From Angiostrongylus vasorum (taxonomy: Eukaryota; Nematoda; Chromadorea; Rhabditida; Metastrongylidae): a stretch of 64,000 nt of DNA. The notes beneath the pieces are model-generated. The model worked only from the letters and a program-made list of their open reading frames with translations. It did not search any database and was not told the DNA's origin. Position 1 is the first letter of the stretch; every line of letters begins with the position of its first letter. The position numbers and the translations under genes were made by a program. The DNA lies in NCBI GenBank assembly GCA_018806985.1, contig JADANN010000468.1, positions 4,200,072 through 4,264,071 on the forward strand. Direction: 5' to 3'. Below, in pieces: positions 33,746 to 64,000 of the stretch.

Positions 33746-34156
33746 CTTCGTTGTCTTGTGAGTCACGGTTCGCTTTTTTATCGCGTTTCTTTTCCCGACT
33801 ATAACTTTCCCTGCTCAGCACTTCTCCACTGGTACGATTTCGACTATACCCTTCTCGGCTGTGACTTTCCCCGCTCACTTCTCCACTGGTACGATTTCGA
33901 CCATAACCTTCTCGGCTATAGCTTTCACCGCTCATTCCTTCTCCACTTCGCCTATGACCTTCTCTTCCATAACTTTTCTTGTTCTGTCCTTCACTGAAAC
34001 GATTTTCATCCAGTTTTTTTCTGCTAAAACTTTCTCTGCTCTGTCGTTCCATATCTATTTTATCTCCTTCTAGTCGTTCTTCATTTTTTCTTCCTCGTCT
34101 ACTTGGGCTGGCTCTCTTCTTCTCATCTCGGTTGCTCTTCTTACCACTTTCATACC
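33746..34156 (-). CDS. Ser/Arg/Glu/Gly-rich repeat exon, gene unknown
   Basis: 411 nt between acceptor CCGTTGTAG and donor GAAG|GTGAGG, open throughout (phase 1 in and out). It encodes a low-complexity polar chain with two to three imperfect 18-19-residue repeats (core GESYSREGYGRNRTSGEV). It lies about 0.7 kb upstream of copy A exon 1 on the same strand, and the phase would fit, so it could be an extra N-terminal exon of that transporter. It could also be the end of another gene. No equivalent is visible in front of copy B. Confidence 0.45.
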
Positions 34157-34900
34157 CTACAACGGAAAAATTTCACACATTCATAGCGTACCGATGCACG
34201 GGACAAAACTTTTTGCTGTTAAAAAGTTAAATACCCTTGAAACCTACAACAGCTGTCGTATTATACTACGGTGCCATCCTCCACAGCATCGAAACAGTGT
34301 TAAGCCGACATTAAGTATAGAATTAATCCGCATCTATACGGCAATTCCTTTTTGTAGGAATATTTGCTTGATGTCAATTCCAAAGAATGCAATTGCATCA
34401 GCTGACGCTCTTTCTTGAAAGACACTTCTGTCAACCGCCGTATTTCCATTTACATGCATTTTTTAAACATGTCGGTGACGGAGATCCCATCGAGAAGTTC
34501 GAAGTCGGTTTAAAAGTGGAGATTAAAAAAGATTACAGCTAATTTTTATGCACTGTAGATGTGTTTTGCGAAGTTTAACCTAATAAAAGTATCGTTTATA
34601 AACTTAGTAAAGGTGTAACTGCCACCATTATCTACCACAAACACTGAAGAACCGTATGTTTCTGGATGTGTGAAGCTGAAATTCTGAGAGATTAAGAAGT
34701 GAACAATTTTCCAGCTGTGATATATGCCCTCTGGAAGCCATCACGATTGAATTGTTTCCCTCATATGCAAGGGAACAGGAACCCTCAAAACAATAATCTG
34801 CTGCTGTGTCGAAGCAGCTTAATGCACAAAATCAATAGGTAGTGTGTACAAACAGCAATGAGCACGAGAAGATAGCCGACACCTATTGGGAAATTCTCGA
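34157..34900. other. Non-coding stretch
   Basis: AT-rich, with no recognisable gene or repeat. Confidence 0.4.
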
Positions 34901-34909
34901 AAGCAGAAA

Positions 34910-35400
34910 TTACAACCACAATGATGCTGAGATATTTGCAAAACTCCGGCCCACAGGTGTCTACGGTGGGGGATTAAACCCGTTATTATCCTTTCAAGGA
35001 GCTGACGTGTTCACAACCACTGTAAGTGGGTCCTTCGTTGCACCATTCTCTCTGCCAGTTTTCTATTTAACAGTGCCATCAGCAACCACCCATCGAAGAG
35101 ATTAATCTGATCTGGGCAGCACAAACCGGCATTGAACCCAGTTAAGCAGAGCCTGCATCCTAGATCACAATCTCAGCTGATTTTCTTATTGCCAACTATG
35201 ATTTTCACGGCGGGGTGTTGTGTGAAATGCAACCAACATGATTCTGAGATATTTGTAAAACGCTGGACCGCAAGTGTCTGCGGTGGGGATCGAATCCGCT
35301 ATCACCCCTTACCGTGGGCTAATGAGTTCACCACCAAACCCTGTGGGTTCTTCGTTTCGCCGTTCTCTTAGCTAGTTGATTACAGTTTCCTACCCAGGTT
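34910..35400 (-). repeat. Two tandem tRNA-derived SINE-like units, family E
   Basis: Units at about 35100-34910 and 35400-35210 are diverged direct copies. On the minus strand each has an A-box-like TGGTGGTGAACTCATTAGC (or its decayed form) followed at tRNA-like spacing by GGATTCGATCCCC (or GGGTTTAATCCCC). This is a distinct head sequence from families A and B. Confidence 0.55.
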
Positions 35401-35479
35401 ACGCATGGGTTTCAACGGTGGGCTCACTAACAACTCCACGCGATAGATAGGGCAGTTGACCGTCCTACTGATGAGTGGG

Positions 35480-36060
35480 GCAGCTGCGAGCACCTAAATC
35501 CCTTAAGGACTTAGAGAAGAATCGTTCGATATCGTGCGCCTAAACACTGTTTTCCTCTTTGAGTAGTGGACTATACGTATTAATTTAATCACTTGCTTGT
35601 TGTTTGGATCAATCAGATAAATCGTTTCACCAACTAATGACTGCCGTGCATGACCAGACAACCGAGAAGGAACATTCATCGTGCAACCCCCGGCTCCATG
35701 CGAGCGAGTGGTGCATGACACTATAGCGAAATTATTCAATATCATTCCAAAGCGATTGGCTAACGTCAGCTACACAAAATGGTCACGGGTCAATTCCGTT
35801 GATTTAGTTGTATTGCTCTATGTATGACTTCGAATGCTCCAACAGTGTAGTCCTGGTCTAAAATTGAATATGACGAACTAGCTCTCGTTAGTTTAAGATC
35901 CAATCAAAGGTGAACTAGATGAGTTAGAACTTCTAGCAAGATCGCAGAACACTGGCAAGAAAGACAAGAACAGCACCTTAACAGCCTGTATACGTTTCCC
36001 AATAATAAACAATTTAGCATGGTTAGACAGTTAATGCCTATTATCGTAAACCACGTGTGT
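35480..36060. other. Non-coding stretch
   Basis: A minus-strand 80-codon frame (35745-35503) shows no recognisable domain. Probably an unclassified repeat. Confidence 0.35.
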
Positions 36061-36062
36061 TT

Positions 36063-36358
36063 AGGGCCCGTGCGGTGCAGTGGTTGGAGGCACCGGACAA
36101 CACATGTGGAATCGATCCGGGCGCCCATGGCCCATCAAGTCCTCCATCCCCGGGAGGGTGGGGGATGGTCGACAAATTGGTACCAGACTTGTTTAGTTGG
36201 CACTGGCTCGATGCATCGGTAGGCCACCGCGAGTCGTTGTAAAATAAAAAAGGCCAGATATGCATTCAATCACCTCTAAACGATGCTTAATGAAGTAGAA
36301 TGCATGGCGCATCCCTCAGAGATTGGACAACGCTGAGAGCCTTATCCTTTATCCTTTG
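36063..36358 (+). repeat. tRNA-derived SINE-like repeat, family A, copy 1
   Basis: Head has A-box-like GTGCAGTGGTTGGAGGC and B-box-like TGGAATCGATCC at tRNA-like spacing. The body has 'TTGGTACCAGACTTGTTT', CTCGATGCATCGGTAGGCC and 'CAATCACCTCTAAACGATGC', with an end rich in CTTATCCTTTATCC. Other copies: 37885-38155, 38661-38895 and 44550-45300. About 295 bp; no coding capacity. Confidence 0.75.
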
Positions 36359-36359
36359 A

Positions 36360-37880
36360 CGTAAACCGCTGCACAGGAAACGATAGCGAATATGTTCTAT
36401 GCTGTGTCATGTTCCCTGTAACAAGGCTGTCGATCCGTGAATTCCCACACTTCCTCATGAAGAAATGATTAAGTTTCCTGTTATATCGGACTTGAAATCA
36501 CGGATCTCCCTTATAAAGGGATCCCATGGGTAATATAGGTCATACGGCTAATCGGATTAGTATAACACTTTTAATTCCTAGCATGCTATTCTGACAAATA
36601 GCATTATTTCAAATTGCTCGGGTTGCGATTGGTCTAGAATTCCACTCACAGATTCTTAGCTAATGAGAAGCACGATTTCGAATTTGTTACTTTTGGGAAT
36701 TTAGTACTCGTGTGAGGAGTCACAGTTCATCGGGCAATGTTCTTCGGACGCCTTTTCTTTCGTGCAGTTTGAATTTTTTCGGTCAGATTTGTCGATTAAC
36801 CGTTGTACCTTTTCCGATCTTTTTTAAATGTCCCGCCGAAATTCTGTCTTCACCACCGTGTTTCTTGCCGTCTCTCTTCCGTCCTGAATAATACCATCGT
36901 TTTTTAAACTGCTTCATGAACATTTATTAGCTGCAAAAAATGCTACGTTACTAAATCATAATTGTAATGCTTTCCAGGGTTGATTGGCCGAAATATGCAA
37001 AACGTTCGTACTCACCACGTTCCCGATTGCATTGCATATTTCGGATAGGTTCTGCTGGCTAAAATGTAATCAAAAAGATTGCGTATTGTACTGGTTTTGA
37101 CTGTTCCTTCTAGAAATCGAAGGACAGGTGGTGCTTACGAGTCTATCTACGATAGTGTAACTAGCAGTTTGCCTACAAACCTATTGCAGCATAACGACTA
37201 CGGAGTGACTGAAGCCTGATAAAGGCAGTTAGACACAGGTTACGGCACTGGGAGAGCATCGTTTCCACAGTAGATGCAGATAGGGCGATTAAAATGTGGA
37301 GTCTTGACAAATCCTTGCCTTTCTTTACTTTTTTTTGGTTATCTGTCTACGGGGTGCTTAGGTCTTCAATCAAGAACAGCTTTGCCATACCCAGTATACA
37401 TCCCGACAGCGAGTTTTATTCTGAGACCGAAAGGCTCACAATACTCGACTTAACTGTCTATTCCATAGTTTGACTGCTACCAATCCCACTGTATAGGTAT
37501 TTATTAGTTTGTCGTTAATCGATAAGTTGACAATCAATGCTGACTGGCTATAATAGAACTTTTGTAACTTATGAACGCTACACAAAGAATGAAGACATAC
37601 CGGCTCCTTCACACTTCGTGATTGCTTGGCCGTATATGCAAAAGACAGGAATGAAATGCTCCTTACTTTCGATCTAACTTATCATAGAAGTGGCCGATAT
37701 CAGGCAAGCATTTTATCTGCTTATCTGAGTGTTTTTTGTGTAGGGCGCAGTCGCAAGAGCAATTATGCAACCGCAAGGAATGCGTCGTACTCGATGTCTA
37801 ATTAGCGCTTGAATCTTGCAATTCATTAATTACATTGCTTCTTTCCCAGTTGCTGTGTTCCCATTTCATCATACATACGA
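36360..37880. other. Stretch without a recognisable gene
   Basis: No protein-like frame. The only notable feature is a near-palindrome at 36499-36529 that matches the hairpin at 28495-28527 in opposite orientation. Confidence 0.4.
36499..36529. repeat. Near-palindromic hairpin, copy 2
   Basis: CACGGATCTCCCT and AGGGATCCCATGG around a TATA centre. Same design as 28495-28527. Confidence 0.6.
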
Positions 37881-37884
37881 GGGC

Positions 37885-38155
37885 ATGTGGGGCGCAGTGG
37901 TTGGAGGCGCTACTGCGACACACACGTGGAATCGGTCCCCGCGCCCTTGGGCCACCAAGCCTTCCATCACTCCGGGGCAGGCAAACTGGTACTGGACTTG
38001 TCTGGAAGGATAGCAGCACTGGCTTGATACATCGGTAGGCCATCGCGAGTCATTGTGAAGGCCAGATGTCAACCACCTCAAACAATGCTTAATGAAGTCG
38101 AATGCATGGCGCATCCCTCAGGGAACGCCAAGAGCTTTATCCTTTTATCCTTTTA
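37885..38155 (+). repeat. tRNA-derived SINE-like repeat, family A, copy 2
   Basis: The best-preserved copy: GGCGCAGTGGTTGGAGGC (A-box region), CACGTGGAATCGGTCCCC (B-box region), 'CTGGTACTGGACTTGTCTGG' and CTTGATACATCGGTAGGCC, with a CTTTATCCTTTTATCC tail. Confidence 0.8.
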
Positions 38156-38332
38156 TTTTCATGCTCGCAGAGAAGATTGGTACGAATTTGCCAAACTTGG
38201 AATGATGACAGTTTTCTTATCTGTTCTATGGTCGACGCTTCTCTGCTGCTGATACTGCACATATATACTGCTGCTTCCGTCTCAGCTTTGGGATTTGAAC
38301 TTTTACATAAACATGCGCATACATATACACAC

Positions 38333-38371
<39 letters not shown>
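38333..38371. repeat. (TA)n microsatellite flanked by CA-rich DNA
   Basis: Pure TA dinucleotide run flanked by ACACAC-type sequence. Long frames here (for example 38628-38137) are repeat artefacts. Confidence 0.95.
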
Positions 38372-38373
<2 letters not shown>

Positions 38374-38660
38374 AGCATACACACACAAACACATACCCAC
38401 ACTCACATAGACACACAATACCATAACGACGTAATAAATAAGCAAAGATAATGTCGAGTACGAAAAATTATATTGACAGTTAGAACCTAGCCTCTGCATA
38501 TTAAGAACTACAATCAATTGGAAATATAACACAGTGCTAGGAGGAATAAGTCCAACATCATCATTAATTCTTGAATAAAGTTCTTGAATGGGTAAATTTT
38601 CTTTTACTAAACTAGTTGTCTTTATCACATGGCATTACAAAGATTGTAAAAAAAATTGTA

Positions 38661-38895
38661 GGGCGCGTAACGCAGTCACTAAAGGTGCCCTAACACTGAA
38701 TCGCACGTGGATTCGATCCTAGATTCCCTTGCTCCCCAAGCCTTCCCTCCTTAGTCGGTAGATAGATACCACGCAGTATTAAAGACTGATTTGATACATC
38801 GGTGAACTTATGTAAGCTGCTGCTCAAAGCAAACTTGTAATCAACCACCTCTACGATGCTTCTTGGAGCCAAACGACATCCCAACATACACCTTT
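38661..38895 (+). repeat. tRNA-derived SINE-like repeat, family A, copy 3 (diverged)
   Basis: GGGCGCGTAACGCAGTC and 'ACGTGGATTCGATCCTAG' give the A- and B-box regions. The body keeps 'TTGATACATCGGTGAAC' and 'CAACCACCTCTACGATGC'. More diverged than copies 1 and 2. Confidence 0.65.
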
Positions 38896-38899
38896 CCTC

Positions 38900-39425
38900 T
38901 GATTTTTCGAATCATTCACCTTTCCCGGCTTATTCGTTATAATGGTTTCTTTTTCAATTTAATGCTAGGAGTTGGAAGCATCCCCCCTTGATCAATCCTC
39001 TATGGAAACGCCATGCTTTCGACACCAGTATGCATTGCAGCGATTACTGAAGGCACATTTTGTTCACAGAATAGCTTGCGGAGGTCTATCGAGGTACCCA
39101 GTAGGTATCCAGAAAAGTCTCCACTAAATATTCTTATCCCGCCAAATTTGTTGAGCAGAAATCTCCTCACACTGGAGGAATGGACAAATCTCTGCTTGCC
39201 TTAAACCTGGAATTCAACGAACACAAGTGTATTGGACGACATTTCCACTCCAATTACTGCAGTACACACGTTATCATAGTCTCTTATCAGCGTTAGTATA
39301 CCCGCGGAAAAACGCCTCCTTATGCTTTTCTACTTTTAGTTCGCTTTGATCAATTCAGAGTTTTATTATCAATTGTGCAATTGTAGCACAATGGTTAGAA
39401 AAAACAGGCGTTCTCTGTGGTACTC
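38900..39425. other. Non-coding stretch
   Basis: Nothing recognisable; spacer before the duplicated block of copy B. Confidence 0.35.
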
Positions 39426-39429
39426 AGAT

Positions 39430-39660
39430 GGTTTGATTGGTAGAAGCCCACTTGTGCTATTTATCTGCTCTTCACTAGTGGCTTGCTATACGTGTCGAGC
39501 CATTCGGGCGTTATTACGAGAGTAAATGGTTCACATTCGGAACCGAGAGAATGTGTTCAGTCATTCGGCAACAATTCATCGTGTTCGTCCTACTACGAGA
39601 GCAACGGCGCCGAAACATCCGTTGGAGACTATGGACGCTTACTACATTTAGCTACTTTAT
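39430..39660 (+). pseudogene. 5'-truncated relic of the small membrane-protein gene
   Basis: Aligns with 8195-8405: the membrane segment and basic stretch (ICSSLVACYTCRAIR) and the tail region with ACGGCGCCGAAACATCC. It lacks the Cys-rich start and has a TAA soon after the membrane segment (AGAGTAAATGG). It lies downstream of transporter copy B in the same relative place as the intact gene lies to copy A. Confidence 0.8.
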
Positions 39661-40132
39661 CTATGTTGGGTCAACGATTGTTTATCTCCTTATTGTGGAG
39701 AGAACGTTATTTTGCGAAAGTTCTCAGAATTAACCGCAAATTTCGCTACTATTCTAACGCACGACAACATTGTCGGAGAAGTAACATTTCGAATGCAGAT
39801 TTACGAAGTGCTTACGATTTCGTTGTACTAGCATTCTCAATGATTAAGGCCTTGTATTAATATGATTATGTGGTCCTCACCTCGCACTCCTCACCTGCAC
39901 TAGTGGAGAACAGGGTCCATCCAGAAAAAAACTATACAGCGAAGGTGAATGAAAGTTTGGTTGTCGTAGTGTTACTTCCCAAAACATAAAGAAGGTAAAT
40001 CATCCCACTTTTAATAGAAACAACACTGATGTTTTCATCTCATCCAAAGCAACATGTTCCTTTTCATGAGAGGGGGGCAAACTTCAGCAAATCCAAATTG
40101 TGCACATCCAGAAAAAACATCTCAACACTAAC

Positions 40133-40138
40133 TTTATT
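40133..40138 (-). promoter_or_regulatory. Likely poly(A) signal of transporter copy B
   Basis: AATAAA on the coding strand, about 42 nt past the TGA of copy B, in a region conserved with copy A, where the same position reads AACAAA. Confidence 0.5.
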
Positions 40139-40179
40139 CAGAGGTCAGATCAATAAATCAATTAGCAAATCGGTGCGAT

Positions 40180-61545
<21,366 letters not shown>

Positions 61546-61883
61546 CTACAAGAACCATTTTTCTATTGGAAATTTCGTTTCAGAAGCTTTTCACATTTGG
61601 TTGTCGATGTCATTTTTTAAAACTTGATACAAAGATACTTCCTCTCATTTAAAACCTGGAAGACCTTCTACTTTAAGGACATCCTTGTCGTAAAATACAG
61701 AAGTCAAATTGGTGACTCGAAAAGTTAAGCTCACAATAGCGCTATTTGTTAAACCACCAGAGCAAAAAGAAAATCATCACAGAAACAGAACATTTAAAGA
61801 CCATCTTATAGTTTCTTAGCAATCGCGACGTTGTTATACAGTATAAGTTTAATTCCGTACAAAAACACATATAATGCAACAGT

Positions 61884-61919
61884 AGCTGACGTTTCGGCAG
61901 TATCGCCCTCTTCGGAGCC
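61884..61919 (-). ncRNA. Hammerhead-like motif in the left inverted end
   Basis: Minus-strand counterpart of the motif at 63949-63984 with the same CCGAAGA core change and GAAACGTC. Confidence 0.4.
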
Positions 61920-62059
61920 TGGAAGGGTACACTGATATGCAATTTACTACGACAAACGCTTCGGTAACACATAGAGAAAGACGAAAATCTAAGTGGCAAC
62001 CAGAAGATCAAGAGGTTCTCGAAAAAGCGCACCGTTTTTTTAAGGTGCCCTCCATTGAG

Positions 62060-62395
62060 GAAGAACTGCCGATCAGCGTATGGTCGATGAGTGCACCACC
62101 CGCAACAGAAATTGATGCGAAGATACGGGGGCCAAGTATCATATGTGATCTCCAGGCATTCCTCCCTGCTATTCACTGCGGGCTTTTTTGGCATTTATCC
62201 AAAAAGCCTCAAGAAGTTTGCGCGTTGGTGTTTTAGGATCCTGTGCGAGGATAGCGACTTTTTTATTAAAATCGTCTCCGCTATGCCTTCGTATCCTATG
62301 CGTCCCTAGTGAGGTATTTAGTCTTACTTTTCGTTTGTCAGCTAGGTGTTCTTTTATTCGGATACATAAAGATCTGTCCGTCTCTCCAATATATT
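62060..62395 (-). pseudogene. Penelope GIY-YIG endonuclease domain, minus copy
   Basis: Reads DEYIGETDRSLCIRIKEHLA, then LGTHRIRRHSGDDFNKKVAI and 'KLLEAFWINAKK', then NSREECLEITYD. It holds the YIG core and the conserved Arg of the GIY-YIG family (IRIKEH). It is joined directly to the RT fragment upstream at LLVEHEK, showing an internal deletion. Confidence 0.8.
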
Positions 62396-62587
62396 CATCT
62401 TTTCGTGCTCTACCAGCAACTCGAGAATGGCTTGCATTGCGGAGTCATTCGACACATTGGTATAAAGTGAAGTAACATCGAATGACTCCATTACATGTGT
62501 GCAGTTTGGTTGCGCGCACCGTAGGTGGTCTAGGAATATTTTGGCGTTCGGTAGATGGGTTGGAATGAATTTTAGCAACTGGGTCAT
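62396..62587 (-). pseudogene. Penelope reverse-transcriptase fragment, motif A region, minus copy
   Basis: Reads FLDHLRCAQPNCTHVMESFD, then VTSLYTNVSNDSAMQAILEL. The SFDVTSLYTNV block is the RT motif A region typical of Penelope-like elements. The catalytic YxDD part is absent on this strand. Confidence 0.8.
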
Positions 62588-63230
62588 GATAAGGTTACTT
62601 TAGGGACCACCGACCCTTACTCTACTGTCGATACATAGACGACTGCTTCATCGCCTGTTCCACACAAGAACAGATGGATGAGTGCTTTGAATTGTTACAC
62701 CGACAGTCAGAGTATATAAAATTGACACGAGAAAAAACCAACCGAAAACTGGCTTCCATTCTTAAACATCCAAATGAAGCAAGCCAAGTAGTAAAATTAT
62801 ACTAGTTCACTACCTCTCCTCTCATCCTTCACACATGAAAAAAGCACTTATCAAGAACATGTACCTTACGGCTGAAAATGCGTGCACATGAGAAGAGGAA
62901 AGGAAGGAATCGCAAAACCTGGCACGAAAAATTGCCATTTCCAATGGCTACGACATAGAAGCCGCTCGGGTTAGACAAATACGTAGGGTAGTTCCTCAAA
63001 ATAACGTTTCGGATGTAAGTAAGATCCCTTTTAAGCTACCATTCATGTCAAATGAAAAGTTACGCCATTAAGAGATGCTTAAGAAAAAGTGGTCTTGAAA
63101 ATTATATAATGATTATTGACATCCCACCCAATACCCTACGCCGTCAGTTAGTTTGCAACCGTCTCTATGATCGTTTGTGCAGCTCAAAAAAAACTGTATG
63201 ATCTGTCCTAACGGGGGGAGACGGAGATTG
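62588..63230 (+). pseudogene. Penelope reverse-transcriptase C-part and linker, plus copy
   Basis: RYIDDCFIACSTQEQMDECF (62632-62691) is RT motif C (YxDD) with its following helix. After stops, the linker before the nuclease reads 'MICPNGGRRRLHEF' at about 63197-63240, a Cys-containing linker seen in this class. Motif A is missing on this strand. Confidence 0.8.
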
Positions 63231-63231
63231 C

Positions 63232-63567
63232 ATGAGTTCAGGTATAATGTGCTTGATCTCGTGTAACGCATGCGGTGAGGAATATATTGGAGAAACGGGT
63301 AGGCCACTTTGTGTCCGCATAAAAGAACACCTAAATGGGAAATTTAAAATTCGTCAAAACACTCCTTTAGGCACGCATAGGGCACAAAAGCACAACGGCG
63401 GTGATTTTGAAGTGACTGTACGGATCTTGGCGCAGGGAGTCGAAAACATCAACGCACAAAACTCTTGAAACGTTTTGGGTAAATTTCAAAAATCCAAAGA
63501 TGAACCGGAAAGACGAATGCCTCACTATCACACATGACCTGGCGCCCTATTTCAAAATGATATTTTG
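63232..63567 (+). pseudogene. Penelope GIY-YIG endonuclease domain, plus copy
   Basis: Reads IMCLISCNACGEEYIGETGR, then PLCVRIKEHLNGKFK and 'LGTHRAQKHNGGDFEVTVRI'. A frameshift near 63445 moves the end (FWVNFKNPKMNRKDECL) to another frame, ending TGA at about 63567. The domain would nick DNA to prime retrotransposition in active Penelope-like elements. Confidence 0.85.
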
Positions 63568-63761
63568 ACCCCGGTGTGTGTCGTGCTCGCGACCCCACGT
63601 GAACAACGCGTGGGCCAGTCCCACTCGTAACATCACGGTGAGTAGCCTTTCAGTTTGACCGTAGCGTCCTAACCCACCATCTATTTAAAACTTTGATCTT
63701 TATTAATACTTTAGCCTTTTCCACCGAATAACTAAAGTATTCTAATATAAAAATACGTCCA

Positions 63762-63797
63762 GGCTCTGAGGAAGGCGAAATCGCCGAAACGTCAGCC
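63762..63797 (+). ncRNA. Candidate hammerhead ribozyme in Penelope terminal segment
   Basis: Order: stem I GGCT, core CTGAGGA, one A, stem II GGCG-AAAT-CGCC, core GAAA, a minimal stem III in ACGT, cleavage C, then stem I AGCC. This satisfies the CUGANGA...GAAA hammerhead core with pairing stems I and II. Penelope-like elements are known to carry such minimal hammerheads. The extra A after the first core is the main departure. Confidence 0.6.
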
Positions 63798-63948
63798 ATC
63801 GACCAACAACACCAACAACAACCACAACGACAACGACAACGGACACCTATACCAACCTCGCATCAGCTAAAGAAGGTCAACTTATATGATCATACAAATG
63901 TTATTGAAGCGTTTGTCGTAGTAAATTGCATATCAGTGTGCCCTTGCA

Positions 63949-63984
63949 GGCTCCGAAGAAGGCGATACTGCCGAAACGTCAGCC
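63949..63984 (+). ncRNA. Hammerhead-like motif, second copy
   Basis: Same layout (GGCT...AGCC stem I, GGC...GCC stem II, GAAACGTC) but the first core reads CCGAAGA, so the essential U4 is C. Probably inactive. Confidence 0.4.
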
Positions 63985-64000
63985 ACTGTTGTATTGTATG

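Larger units (their letters stand above)
61868..64000. mobile_element. Penelope-like retroelement in inverted arrangement
   Basis: About 100-bp terminal inverted repeats (61868-61970 and 63893-64000, both with GGCTCCGAAGA and CCGAAACGTC). Left of about 62588 the coding sequence runs on the minus strand: an early RT block fused straight to a GIY-YIG domain. Right of it, it runs on the plus strand: RT YIDD motif, linker and GIY-YIG domain. The two parts are head to head. This reflects either an internal inversion or two partial copies joined. No frame is intact. Confidence 0.85.

Noticed and set aside
35463..35500. CTGATGAG...GAGC resembling a hammerhead core
   Set aside because: The second core is GAGC rather than GAAA, and no stem I pairing was found.
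38102..38628. 102- and 163-codon frames around 38.1-38.6 kb
   Set aside because: They cross a SINE tail and a TA microsatellite and show no protein-like composition.
61937..62236. 99-codon plus-strand frame
   Set aside because: Antisense shadow of the Penelope GIY-YIG region.

Overview
The window looks like gene-poor, intron- and repeat-rich nuclear DNA of a parasitic clade V (strongylid, hookworm-like) nematode. The evidence is short exons with GTAAG/TTTCAG-type splice sites, a ribosomal protein eL19 copy close to the Caenorhabditis form, RTE-type endonuclease/reverse-transcriptase elements of the kind abundant in hookworms, mariner remnants, Penelope-like elements, and an SL1-like leader sequence. 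The species assignment is inference.

The main content is a tandem pair of divergent sodium:neurotransmitter symporter (SLC6/SNF-type) genes on the minus strand, each rebuilt here as 15 exons covering TM1 to the C-terminal tail. Copy B runs 61545->40180 and copy A 33053->8959. Thirteen of the 15 exon pairs can be compared closely, and 10 have identical lengths. Copy A has frame lesions in several exons (EL2, TM5/EL3 and TM9 with an in-frame TGA; TM6 has compensating indels) and has lost the AATAAA signal, so it is called a pseudogene. Copy B has one visible lesion, an extra T in a T run of the TM6 exon, so it is either recently broken or carries a sequence error. A small single-membrane-span gene (8026-8397, +) lies tail to tail with copy A. 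A 5'-truncated relic of it (39430-39660) lies at the same place beyond copy B, so the duplicated unit held both genes.

Region by region: 1-7600 holds no convincing gene, but has Penelope-like remnants (including a large inverted repeat at 4342-5160), one RTE-5'-like module and a minisatellite. 8-33 kb is the small gene plus copy A, whose introns hold RTE elements (14.3-15.7, 20.3-20.8, 22.3-25.1 and 25.1-28.3 kb), SINE-like repeats and a mariner (29249-30423). 33-39.4 kb has a Ser/Arg/Glu/Gly-rich exon and several tRNA-derived SINE-like repeats. 39.4-61.5 kb is the small-gene relic and copy B, whose introns hold SINEs, an intronless truncated rpl-19 retrocopy inserted into a SINE, RTE and mariner relics and microsatellites. 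61.87 kb to the end is a Penelope-like element in inverted arrangement, with GIY-YIG domains on both strands and hammerhead-ribozyme-like motifs near its ends.

Comparing the two copies orders events: an RTE insertion between the TM5 and TM6 exons is shared and predates the duplication, while most SINEs, the rpl-19 retrocopy, the mariners and the large RTE copies are found in one copy only. I see no bacterial-type operon, CRISPR array or clear tRNA/rRNA gene, and no wholly new multi-gene system. The most unusual items are the paired transporter/small-membrane-protein duplication, the tRNA-derived SINE families and the Penelope-associated hammerhead motifs.
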